This document shows positions 54,088 through 62,504 of a DNA stretch of 64,000 nucleotides, piece by piece. Position 1 is the stretch's first letter. Every line of letters begins with the position of its first letter. This DNA is from Bacillus sp. F19 (lineage in GTDB: Bacteria; Bacillota; Bacilli; Bacillales; Bacillaceae), in NCBI GenBank assembly GCA_023823795.1, contig CP085710.1, positions 2,382,001 through 2,446,000 of the forward strand, in the 5' to 3' direction. The notes below the pieces were generated by a model. That model saw nothing but the letters and a program-made list of their open reading frames with translations, was not told the origin of the DNA and did no database searches. Made by a program: the position numbers and the translations under genes.

Positions 54088-55733
54088 CATCGCCATCAAG
54101 CTAAGGGTGCCAAGAGGGTACATATGAGTGTTATTTCTTTAAATTTCTACGACTATACTAAAGATATGCATAACAAATAAACCTATTAAATAGGTGCTTT
54201 AAAAAATATTATGCTACTTTGAAACTTTGAGCTAACGTACAATTATACACAACGCCTAAGATATCAAAGACTGTTTTCTTTTCGTACCGATGAGATTTTT
54301 GCCCATTTTTCTCTAAAAGATAAAACAAACGCAGCAAAACTTTTAATAATTCATGGATGTCCTTTTGTAATCCTTCATAAAACAACAGATAATAATTCTT
54401 TATCATATAGATGGATTTATATTCACTTAACTCTTTCTTTTTCTTATCCAAGAGTAACTGACGCATTTTAAACATCGTTGATGAACAGAGTAAAATACTA
54501 ATGAGTTTTCCATATAAATGGCATTCTAAGCGTTTTTTCTTGATTTCTTTGCACTTGTCAATTTGAAAGAAAGATTTCCATGTTTTAAATAAAATTTCAA
54601 TTTGCCAACGTAATGAATAGAGGTCATGGACATGTTCCGTTGGAACGTTTTCTGCAGAAAGATTTGTAATATATACGTTTATTCCACTTAACCGTTTACT
54701 CCGTTCTTTGTAGGTAATACCTTTCTTTTTTTCTCTTTTGGCTTGTTCTTTCAATCTTTTCTCTGTTTGTTCCTTTGTTAATCTGTGAACAATAACACGA
54801 GCTGGTAATTTTTGATACTGTCCAATGTATGCTTCTGAAATTTCCATTGTTTGACCAGGATGTAATTGATCCATGAGTTCTTCCATGTCCAATGGAATAT
54901 AGAGTGTTCCTTTCTTCACGGTCCCATTTCGAAAATACTCTGGTTCATCATTCTTACGATAGATTCGAGAATTTAATTTCAAACGTGAGACATAGTAAGC
55001 TCCTTTATCATGGATCTTCTGTAAGTCATGTAAGTCGAAATAGCCTAAATCTCTTATGTACAAGTCTTTTGGTTGAATGGTTTGTAGGCTTGTTGAACCA
55101 AAGGTTTTATCATTTTCTCTTCCTTCTCCTACATAAACGTGCAGGAACTTTCCACTCAATAGGTCATACTCCAATTGAATTTTAACTCCTGCCGTATGGC
55201 TACTTCCACCTGAACCTTGATAATGTGAAGAAAACTTATCTGGAAGCTGAAATGTTGTAGAGTCTAGAATCCGAATACACTTAAATATCGCAGTATATTG
55301 ATGAATCATTTCTTGTGTTGAATGGATTCTTTGAGTTAGAAGGTTAGCTAGAACTTGTTCAAAAAACTGTACTGCGGAAACATTAAATCGTTGATTAAGT
55401 CCTTCAGGACTGATAAGAACACCTGTAGATACTTCAAGACAGCTACATAATTGTGTGAGTGATGTACTTGCGACCTGTTGACTAAGCCATACACATAAAG
55501 CAACTAACTCCTGTGCTTGATATTTACTCTTTCGCTGAACGAATCCTTTTTCTTTGGCTAGGTGTTCTAGAACATGAGGAGACATATGTCGTTGTAATTC
55601 TTCAGCAATCAGCTGAAGTTCATCAAGAATCGAAAGATTCATAAAGAAACGCCATCCTTTCGTATAATTCTACAGAAAGGATAACGCCTTTTTTACTTTA
55701 TAGATAGTGCAAAACCTTAGCTTTATAGCGTTG
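54088..55733. mobile_element. IS231-like (IS4 family) insertion sequence
   Basis: About 1.65 kb. The left end CATCGCCATCAAGCTAAGG (54088-54106) and the inverted right end CCTTAGCTTTATAGCGTTG (55715-55733) agree at 16 of 19 positions. A single intact leftward transposase gene fills it. Length and end sequence fit IS231. The 10-12 bp flanks do not form a target duplication, so one end may have been rearranged. Confidence 0.7.
54209..55642 (-). CDS. IS231-like transposase (IS4 family)
   Basis: 477 aa, the normal full length for IS231. DDE residues are seen: Asp in IRILDSTTFQLPDKF, Asp in LYIRDLGYFDLHDL and Glu within the YREK signature YSLRWQIEILFKTWK. The N-terminus MNLSILDELQLIAEELQRHM is typical. 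AGGATG lies upstream of the ATG at 55642. No frameshift is seen, so it may still be active. Confidence 0.93.
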   Translation of the reverse strand: MNLSILDELQLIAEELQRHMSPHVLEHLAKEKGFVQRKSKYQAQELVALCVWLSQQVASTSLTQLCSCLEVSTGVLISPEGLNQRFNVSAVQFFEQVLANLLTQRIHSTQEMIHQYTAIFKCIRILDSTTFQLPDKFSSHYQGSGGSSHTAGVKIQLEYDLLSGKFLHVYVGEGRENDKTFGSTSLQTIQPKDLYIRDLGYFDLHDLQKIHDKGAYYVSRLKLNSRIYRKNDEPEYFRNGTVKKGTLYIPLDMEELMDQLHPGQTMEISEAYIGQYQKLPARVIVHRLTKEQTEKRLKEQAKREKKKGITYKERSKRLSGINVYITNLSAENVPTEHVHDLYSLRWQIEILFKTWKSFFQIDKCKEIKKKRLECHLYGKLISILLCSSTMFKMRQLLLDKKKKELSEYKSIYMIKNYYLLFYEGLQKDIHELLKVLLRLFYLLEKNGQKSHRYEKKTVFDILGVVYNCTLAQSFKVA

Positions 55734-55819
55734 TAGCGATGCCTCATATAGCCGTTTAATAATTATTTCTGTTACCTTTATATATTTACATAATCTTCGT
55801 TATTGGGAGTGAAATGAGC

Positions 55820-56365
55820 TTACACATCCAAGCTGTTGATGATAGCTAATACTTGATGATCTGTCCATTTGCCATTAATCTTTACATTTTCTTTAGCTAT
55901 ACCTTCTTTTTTAAACCCTACTTTTTCTAATACACGAATAGATGCTATATTGTCAGGCATAGCTCCTGCTTCAATTCTATGTAGTTTTAATTCTCTAAAA
56001 GCAAAGTCTACAACAAGTTGAAGAGCTTCTGTTGTATAGCCCTTTGCATTATACTCCTTATCTAAAGTAAATCCCGTATAACAGCTTTGGACGTTTCCCC
56101 TAACAATTTGAGTTAATGAAATGTCTCCGATAAGTTTATCAGTTGCTTTTAAAAAGATTCCAAAAGCATATACTTGCCCTTCATCTGTCTTTTTTAATAC
56201 CTGTTCAATGCGTATTTTTTGATGTTCTTCTGTATAAAAGGCTTCTGGGAGTAATGGGGAAACTCGTTGAAAAAATTCACGATTTCTAGTATGTAAGTTA
56301 GCTAACTCGCTGGCATCAGAAGTTTTGTAAAGTCGAAGATAAATTTGTTGTCCTAGTAGCTTCAT
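55820..56365 (-). CDS. GNAT family N-acetyltransferase, RimJ/RimL type
   Basis: 181 aa. The acetyl-CoA region includes YTGFTLDKEYNAKGYTTEAL and IASIRVLEKVGFKKEG. These, with the start QQIYLRLYKTSDASELANLH, are typical of ribosomal-protein serine/alanine acetyltransferases. GGAGGG precedes the ATG at 56365. It acetylates an amine, either a protein N-terminus or a small molecule; the exact substrate is unknown. It stands alone next to the IS element. Confidence 0.9.
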   Translation of the reverse strand: MKLLGQQIYLRLYKTSDASELANLHTRNREFFQRVSPLLPEAFYTEEHQKIRIEQVLKKTDEGQVYAFGIFLKATDKLIGDISLTQIVRGNVQSCYTGFTLDKEYNAKGYTTEALQLVVDFAFRELKLHRIEAGAMPDNIASIRVLEKVGFKKEGIAKENVKINGKWTDHQVLAIINSLDV

Positions 56366-57217
56366 AAAATCCCTCCAATCTCTTTTTACTATTTTATTCT
56401 AATTAGGCAAAAGTATGATGTATATCCTATTCAAGTCTTGTTCACATAACGCAACATTATCAGTAGTCAACAATGGATAGAATTTTCGTTTTGGGGGGAT
56501 TTTGATTTTTTAGGTTGATGGGCATGTGGTGAGACCCCTGATAGGGATTATTTTTTATAGTCCGTAAACGAAGCCTTTTCTATAGCAACCATTTTTATAA
56601 TGAGTGAGTATTAGTATGAATATCCTTGATGGTACAACTTCATTATTTGTTCCCTTCCCATTCTTAATCTCCTTGGATATAGGTCAAAAGAGGTTATTTT
56701 TAATGAGCGTAAAAGTGATTCCTTTTAGTTGTCTAAGCTAGTGAGGCGAAGAGAAATGATAAGGATCCCTTGAACCCCGTTCGCAAAAATACACTTTTGT
56801 GAACAGTTTTATTACCCATACAAAATGCAGTTTTCACCGTTCATTAAAATACGAAAAGACTTTTTTCACAACCATATTCAGTAAGTATAATAATTTGCCG
56901 ATTTAAGTTTTGGTCAATAGTAGAGACACGTGCATATCCGATAATCATATGTAACCTCCAATATACTTGTATTTTTTAATTTTAATAGAGGTATCTTTAT
57001 TGTAAAGGTTTTTTGGAATCTTTTTGGTGACTAGTCATTCAAGATTAACAAAAATGATTCTTAACTGGAGGATTACTTTGCGGTTCATAGCAGAAACCCT
57101 GTCACCAAGCCTATTTAAACGTAATTTTATAAGAATTGGCTGGTCTGTGCTACCGACAGGATTATTAAATCGTATTCTCTTTCGGGGAAGGAGAGTTTTG
57201 TAGTTGGTGAGGCATTT
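56366..57217. other. Intergenic region with an orphan IS231-type end
   Basis: Apart from the IS end at 56505-56526 and the segment at 57094-57120 resembling 20229-20258, no gene or clear signal was found. Confidence 0.4.
56505..56526. mobile_element. Orphan IS231 terminal inverted repeat
   Basis: Read leftward, CATGCCCATCAACCTAAAAA closely matches the known IS231 end. It is followed outside by GTGGTGAGACCCC, a sequence also near the 54.1 kb element end. No transposase is attached, so it is a solo remnant. Confidence 0.55.
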
Positions 57218-57901
57218 TTATTGTATGATCCCTCTCCGCAAAGCTTCGGCCACTCCCTGCACTCGATTGAGTCCCCCGAGTTTTCGAATGGCGGTTCGGA
57301 CATAATCCTGGACGGTAAATTCGCTAATCCCAAGGGATACAGCCATTTCCTTCGTGCTTTCTCCCCAAGACATTTTCTGCAATACTTCAATTTCCCGCTT
57401 GCTAAGTCTTTTGGGGTCTCGGGAGTAGTCATCATCTCCAAATACTTGTCCTAAATGTTGCCCATATATATCTAGAGAGTGAAGAAGGATATCTCTAACG
57501 GTAAAGGAATCGGTACTCCCCATACAGGCATAGCCAACTACGTGTGAGCCATGGCTAAGGGGAACTACTAGAATTTCAGTTTTCATACCATTGGTGTATT
57601 TTTTCGGTAATTGGTGAATTAATTGAGAATCCACATGTTTTGGCTTTCTCTCTTGAATGGCCGAATAGATGGGCGGCATGTTTCTAACATCTTCTCGCCA
57701 TTCCCTTAAGGAAGATACCCCATGTTTATCGATTCGCAAAATACCTTCACCGATTTTGCTTAAAGTCGAATAGAAATAGAGACCCACACGAGAAAATTGG
57801 AAAAGATCCATAAATCCCCGAACGGCAAGGATTTGCTTTTCATCAAGGGAACGAGCTGACTCAATGGATTGAATTTGCTTTTTTATGGCTGTACTAAGCA
57901 T
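57218..57901 (-). CDS. LuxR-type transcriptional regulator
   Basis: 227 aa. The C-terminal LuxR HTH is at about 163-220 (LSKREIEVLQKMSWGESTKE then MAVSLGISEFTVQDYVRTAI). The N-terminal 150 residues form a sensory domain of GAF or autoinducer-binding type; the canonical acyl-homoserine-lactone residues are not obvious. GGAGA lies before the ATG at 57901. It is divergent from the alcohol dehydrogenase operon with a 16-bp palindrome between them, so it likely controls that catabolic operon in response to a substrate. Confidence 0.87.
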   Translation of the reverse strand: MLSTAIKKQIQSIESARSLDEKQILAVRGFMDLFQFSRVGLYFYSTLSKIGEGILRIDKHGVSSLREWREDVRNMPPIYSAIQERKPKHVDSQLIHQLPKKYTNGMKTEILVVPLSHGSHVVGYACMGSTDSFTVRDILLHSLDIYGQHLGQVFGDDDYSRDPKRLSKREIEVLQKMSWGESTKEMAVSLGISEFTVQDYVRTAIRKLGGLNRVQGVAEALRRGIIQ

Positions 57902-57997
57902 GGATTGATCTCCTCTATTTTATCTAAATATTCATATTATACATAATAATCATTTAATTATAAACCCTATAGCCCCTGTTATTAATAATTTAATTTC

Positions 57998-58013
57998 AGT
58001 GTAATATTACACT
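57998..58013. promoter_or_regulatory. Perfect 16-bp palindrome, LuxR-type operator candidate
   Basis: AGTGTAATATTACACT lies in the divergent luxR/adh intergenic region, 242 bp before the dehydrogenase and 97 bp from the regulator start. Confidence 0.6.
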
Positions 58014-58103
58014 TTCTGTACAATTTTATTGATGACAATAAGGTAAAGGGTGAATCATCTATAAATAATCGAGGAGCGGAAGAGAAGCTTAATGGGGAAG
58101 TAC

Positions 58104-58119
58104 CCCCTATTTTTAGGGG
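58104..58119. other. Small hairpin in the operon leader
   Basis: CCCCTA and TAGGGG around TTTT, without a following T-run. It may influence the leader mRNA. Confidence 0.35.
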
Positions 58120-58155
58120 ATATAACATTCGAAAAAATTAGCTTATTATCAATAT

Positions 58156-58169
58156 TGTAAGCGGTTACG
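58156..58169. promoter_or_regulatory. Near-consensus cre (CcpA) site
   Basis: TGTAAGCGGTTACG fits TGWAANCGNTNWCA except for the last base. Its position 86 bp before the dehydrogenase suggests carbon-catabolite control. Confidence 0.55.
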
Positions 58170-58254
58170 ATGGTGAAAGCCATGAAAGTTTAGGAATGAT
58201 AAAAGTCATTTTCTATTCGAATGAATTCATATTTTCAGAAAGCAGGTGGTGGAA

Positions 58255-59466
58255 ATGATTAGTTCTTTTTCTGAATTTCATTTAAGAACATCCATATTCA
58301 GCGGAGCGGGGTCAAGAAGCTTACTTCCGCAGATGATTCAAGGGTTAGGCGGAAAGCGGGCCATCCTGTTTACGGATAAGGGATTAATCCAGGCAGGCGT
58401 TGCTGCCCAAATCATTGGACTGTTTAAAAGAATACAGGAGAACGTAGAGATTGTTGGTGTCTTTGATGAGATCGAACAGGATACCAAAGCGGAAAATGTC
58501 ACCAAGGCTGTCCGGTTTTTCAAAAAGCATCAGGCGGACGCTTTGATTGCTCTTGGAGGTGGAAGTGTTCTCGATGCTGTAAAGGGCATCAAGTGGATGC
58601 TGCACAAAGGGTATGACGATACGGAGGAAGTTCTCCATACCAGTATCAGAGAATTTCCGCCGGTAGCCCAACCAATGGGCATCCCGCATGTGGCGATTCC
58701 TACCACAGCGGGAACGGGTGCAGAAGTATCGCCGATGGCTGTCATTTTTAATGAAAAACTCGGCTTGAAAGTAGTGCTTAGGACTCCGTTTCTCAATGCC
58801 GACATGGCTATCTTGGATCCCGAGTTGACAGTTGGATTGCCGCCGAAGATAACGGCCTTTACGGGATTTGATGCCTTGACGCATGCGGTAGAAGGTTATT
58901 TCTCAACAACAGCCACCCCGTTTACGGATTCTTATGCTCTGCATTCAATCCAGTTGATTGTAGAGAATCTGCCGATCGCAGTTAAGGAGGGATCTAATCT
59001 GGAAGCCAGGGCCAACATGCTGATTGCAAGTGCGATGGCAATTACTGCATTCGGCTTTGGTAACAATGGAGTTCCGGTGCATAACATGGCTCATATATTT
59101 GGGGCCAAGTTTAGAATTCCGCACGGCCTGGCCAATTCAGTGCTCCTGCCGAACATGATGGCTGCCCTGCCTTCCTTATATTTGCCGAAGATTAAGCGGT
59201 TTGCCGAAGCACTGGGAATTGTAAAACCGTCTTCTAATCCTCAAGAGTGCTTGACGGAGGTGATCGGATTAATCCGTGATCTGCGGCACCAAATCGGGCT
59301 GCCTGATACCTTTGCTGAATTTACCATCGACCCGGATTTACTTCAAAGCATTGTGGTTGAAGTGCAAAGTGATCCCGCCTCCGCTCGGTTTCTCATCCCG
59401 GCTGATGTGATCACCAAAGTGACGGACGAAGTTTCCGGACTTGCTTCAGGAAAGGCTAACTCATAA
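58255..59466 (+). CDS. Iron-containing alcohol dehydrogenase
   Basis: 403 aa, group III ADH. Signs are ALGGGSVLDAVKGIKW (NAD binding), IPTTAGTGAEVSP and the metal ligands Asp and His in FDALTHAVEGYFS plus His in VPVHNMAHIFGAKFRIPHGL. AGGTGG precedes the ATG at 58255, although two upstream GTGs are in frame. It opens the operon of hydrolase, Baeyer-Villiger monooxygenase and aldehyde dehydrogenase, where it could oxidise the starting alcohol or the hydroxyacid from lactone opening. Confidence 0.9.
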   Translation: MISSFSEFHLRTSIFSGAGSRSLLPQMIQGLGGKRAILFTDKGLIQAGVAAQIIGLFKRIQENVEIVGVFDEIEQDTKAENVTKAVRFFKKHQADALIALGGGSVLDAVKGIKWMLHKGYDDTEEVLHTSIREFPPVAQPMGIPHVAIPTTAGTGAEVSPMAVIFNEKLGLKVVLRTPFLNADMAILDPELTVGLPPKITAFTGFDALTHAVEGYFSTTATPFTDSYALHSIQLIVENLPIAVKEGSNLEARANMLIASAMAITAFGFGNNGVPVHNMAHIFGAKFRIPHGLANSVLLPNMMAALPSLYLPKIKRFAEALGIVKPSSNPQECLTEVIGLIRDLRHQIGLPDTFAEFTIDPDLLQSIVVEVQSDPASARFLIPADVITKVTDEVSGLASGKANS

Positions 59467-59494
59467 CACCTTTAAAGGAGGGATTAGTCCAATC

Positions 59495-60433
59495 ATGTTA
59501 GATCCTCAAGCGAAAGCATTCCTGGATCTGTTAGGGGAAAGGGAACCAACCTCTGCTCTGACACCTGGGCAAAACCGAGTCAGAGCGGCGGAACTGAGAA
59601 GACTGGCAGGTCCAGCAGAGCCGGTCGCCAAGGTAGAAGAGTACTTGATTCCCGTGAAAAATGGTGAAATCAAGGTGAGGGTGTATACACCAGAAGGGGA
59701 AGGGCTATTTCCAATTTTTATCTACCTTCATGGCGGAGGATGGGTTTTTGGAGATCTTGATAACGCAGACTCACCTTGCCGCAGTCTGGCTAATCAGGCA
59801 GAGTGTATTGTGGTGTCCGTAGATTATCGTCTGTCTCCCGAATATAAGTTCCCTACCCCCCTCGAAGATTGTTATGCAGCAGCAAGATGGGTGGCCGATC
59901 ATGCGAGAGAGTGGAATGGAGATCCGACGAGAATCGCCATCGGTGGGGATAGTGCTGGTGGAAACCTGGCTGCTTCCGTCTCCCTGAAGACAAAAGATCA
60001 AGAGGGACTCACTTTTGTGGCACAAATTTTGATCTATCCGGTAACGGATTTCTCTTTTAGTACGTCATCGTACGAGACGAATGGGGAGGGATATTTCCTC
60101 ACCCGTGATAGTATGGAATGGTTTATTCGTCAATATCTAAATGAAGAAGAAGACAAGCTTAACTTCTACGCAGCACCGCTGCAGGCCGAAGATCTAAGCA
60201 AACTTCCCCCGGCACTCGTCATTACGGCAGAGTATGACCCGCTTCGTGACGAGGGATTGGCCTATGCTAATCGGCTACGTCAAGCGAGTATTCAGGTAGA
60301 ATACATCTGCTACGAAGGAATGATTCACGGATTCTTCTGGATGGCGGGAATTATGGATAAAGGCAAGCAGGCAATTGAACAAGTAGCACATCACTTGCAT
60401 TCGGCTTTTCATAATAAGTACGATTTTTCATAA
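59495..60433 (+). CDS. Alpha/beta hydrolase, hormone-sensitive-lipase family esterase
   Basis: 312 aa. The oxyanion motif HGGG is at 79-82, the nucleophile Ser153 in GGDSAGG, the acid Asp in AEYDPLRDEG and His in MIHGFFWM. This is a complete catalytic set. The ATG at 59495 follows AAAGGAGGG; an earlier in-frame start lies inside the previous gene. It lies 26 bp before the Baeyer-Villiger enzyme, so it probably hydrolyses the ester or lactone that enzyme makes. It is cytoplasmic, with no signal peptide. Confidence 0.9.
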   Translation: MLDPQAKAFLDLLGEREPTSALTPGQNRVRAAELRRLAGPAEPVAKVEEYLIPVKNGEIKVRVYTPEGEGLFPIFIYLHGGGWVFGDLDNADSPCRSLANQAECIVVSVDYRLSPEYKFPTPLEDCYAAARWVADHAREWNGDPTRIAIGGDSAGGNLAASVSLKTKDQEGLTFVAQILIYPVTDFSFSTSSYETNGEGYFLTRDSMEWFIRQYLNEEEDKLNFYAAPLQAEDLSKLPPALVITAEYDPLRDEGLAYANRLRQASIQVEYICYEGMIHGFFWMAGIMDKGKQAIEQVAHHLHSAFHNKYDFS

Positions 60434-60459
60434 TTGTAATTAATGGGGAGGAATAAAAA

Positions 60460-62100
60460 GTGACAAAAACGAGTCAAAGCATAAACTTGGATGCAGTCGT
60501 TGTCGGGGCAGGTTTTTCGGGGTTGTACATGCTATATCGATTACGAGAGGCCGGATTTTCCACCCGTGCTTTTGAGGCCGCATCTGATGTCGGGGGTGTA
60601 TGGTATGCGAATCGTTATCCTGGAGCGCGATGCGACTCAGAGAGCATCATTTATAATTATACTTTCTCTGATGAGCTACTTCAGGAATGGACATGGACTT
60701 CTAGATTTCCAGAACAGGCTGAAATATTAAATTACCTTAATTACGTGGCAGATAAGTTTAACTTGCGCCGTGACATCCAATTCAATACACGCATTACGTC
60801 TGCTCATTACGACGAAGTCAATAATAGATGGAGGATCCAAACGGACGATGGCACCAGCTTGACTGCTAAGTACTTCATCACAGGTGTAGGCTGCCTCTCT
60901 GCCTCCAATATACCCAACTTTAAGGGCTTAGATAGTTTCGAGGGTGAGGCATACCACACCGGACACTGGCCACATGAAAAGGTAGGCTTCAGGGGGAAGC
61001 GTGTCGGTGTGATCGGTACGGGTTCAAGCGGTATCCAGGCTATCCCAGTCATTGCGGAAGAAGCAGGCCACCTTACTGTCTTTCAGCGGACCCCAGCGTA
61101 CAGTACTCCAGCGAGAAACTATCGGTATGACCCCGAGTTCATACGTCAAACTAAAGCAAACTACAAAGAGATTAAGAGACAAATACGTTGGTCCAAAATG
61201 GGCTATCTTCATACGGTGATCAATGATAAATCAGCGCTGGAAGATACACCAGAAGAACGCCAGCGGGAATACGTAAAGGTCTGGGAGAGAGGGGGATTGG
61301 GATTTAGCCAAACTTACAATGACTTGTTGGTAAACGGAGAAGCCAACGAAACTGCTAGTGAATTTATCCGCTCTAAGATAGGTGAAATCGTAAAGGACCC
61401 AAAGGTGACCGAGAAGCTGAAGCCAACCCATTACTACTCCGCTAAACGGCCAGTCCTGGACACCAATTATTATGAGACGTTTAACCGTGAAAATGTCACC
61501 TTGGTAGATGTAAAGGCTGCACCAATTGTGGAGATCACGCCCAAGGGGCTTAGAACCTTGGAAGCGGAGTATGAACTGGATGTCATTGTTTTTGCTACTG
61601 GCTACGATGCGATGACAGGACCGTTGTTTAAGATCGATATCCGTGGTAAAGATGGGGTGGCACTAAAGGAGAAATGGGCTAACGGAACACTAACAAGGAC
61701 GTACCTCGGTATCGCAAATGCCGGTTTTCCGAACATGTTTATGATTACAGGCCCAGAGAGTCCTTCCGTACTATCCAACGTGCCTGTATCTATTGAGCAG
61801 CATGTTGAATGGATTGGTGATTGTATCGAGTATCTTCGCGAGCATGAGGTGGAAACGATTGAGGCAAAGGTGGAGGCAGAAGAGGCTTGGAGTAAGCATT
61901 GCAAAGAGTTGGCTGAATCCACGCTCCTTACTAAGGTTGACTCTTGGTACACAGGCGCGAATATTAAAGATAAGCCACGTGGATTCCTCATTTATATCGG
62001 GGGTGTTGGGGAATACCGTAAGATATGTGACGAAGTCGCGGCTAAAGGCTACGAGGGATTTTCTTTAATATACACGCCCTCAAGCGAGACGGTTTCCTAA
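60460..62100 (+). CDS. Baeyer-Villiger flavin monooxygenase
   Basis: 546 aa. Two Rossmann loops, GAGFSG (16-21, FAD) and GTGSSG (186-191, NADPH), flank the BVMO fingerprint FxGxxxHxxxWP at 160-171 (FEGEAYHTGHWP). The size matches type I cyclohexanone or acetone monooxygenases. The start is GTG after GGGGAGG. It would convert a ketone to an ester or lactone using NADPH and O2. Its placement between an esterase and an aldehyde dehydrogenase supports a ketone-degradation pathway; cyclic versus linear ketone is unresolved. Confidence 0.92.
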   Translation: MTKTSQSINLDAVVVGAGFSGLYMLYRLREAGFSTRAFEAASDVGGVWYANRYPGARCDSESIIYNYTFSDELLQEWTWTSRFPEQAEILNYLNYVADKFNLRRDIQFNTRITSAHYDEVNNRWRIQTDDGTSLTAKYFITGVGCLSASNIPNFKGLDSFEGEAYHTGHWPHEKVGFRGKRVGVIGTGSSGIQAIPVIAEEAGHLTVFQRTPAYSTPARNYRYDPEFIRQTKANYKEIKRQIRWSKMGYLHTVINDKSALEDTPEERQREYVKVWERGGLGFSQTYNDLLVNGEANETASEFIRSKIGEIVKDPKVTEKLKPTHYYSAKRPVLDTNYYETFNRENVTLVDVKAAPIVEITPKGLRTLEAEYELDVIVFATGYDAMTGPLFKIDIRGKDGVALKEKWANGTLTRTYLGIANAGFPNMFMITGPESPSVLSNVPVSIEQHVEWIGDCIEYLREHEVETIEAKVEAEEAWSKHCKELAESTLLTKVDSWYTGANIKDKPRGFLIYIGGVGEYRKICDEVAAKGYEGFSLIYTPSSETVS

Positions 62101-62152
62101 ATGACTGTATTACGCAGATAAGGTGTACCTGAATGTGTCTATCGTATTTTGA

Positions 62153-62195
62153 ATACCCGATCCTATCACGGAGAAACCGTGATAGGATCGGGTAT
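62153..62195. other. Long perfect hairpin after the BVMO gene
   Basis: Two 19-base arms (ATACCCGATCCTATCACGG and its complement) around AGAAA. No T-run follows on either strand, so it is not a standard terminator. It may stabilise the upstream mRNA 3' end. Confidence 0.6.
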
Positions 62196-62390
62196 CGTTC
62201 CAAAAAATCCTGATGTGACGGAAGCGGAGATACTCGAATGATGCAACTAGAAGCTGGATCGTTACAAAGTACCTCGCGTCATTGAATTTCGAAAAAATGG
62301 CCCAAATCGGCTGTTGGCAAAATCCTACACAGTATATGGATAGAGAATGGAAAAAAGGAACAGTCCAATCTCACCATAGCTTGAAAGCAG
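62184..62390 (+). pseudogene. Acyl-CoA synthetase C-terminal remnant
   Basis: Frames with stops and one shift encode VPKNPDVTEAEILE, then KLDRYKVPRVIEFR and PKSAVGKIL, the C-terminal domain of AMP-forming ligases (the Lys in PKSAxGK is catalytic). The rest of the gene is gone. It may once have activated the acid product of this pathway. Confidence 0.6.
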
Positions 62391-62504
62391 ATGTGCAGGA
62401 AGCATTCATGGTAGCATTCTGATAAGCTTCATTAATTCTGGAAAAGTCGACTATTCCTAGTTCGGCTTTTCCGATAGATATAAGATCGTGAGGGAGTGTT
62501 GATG

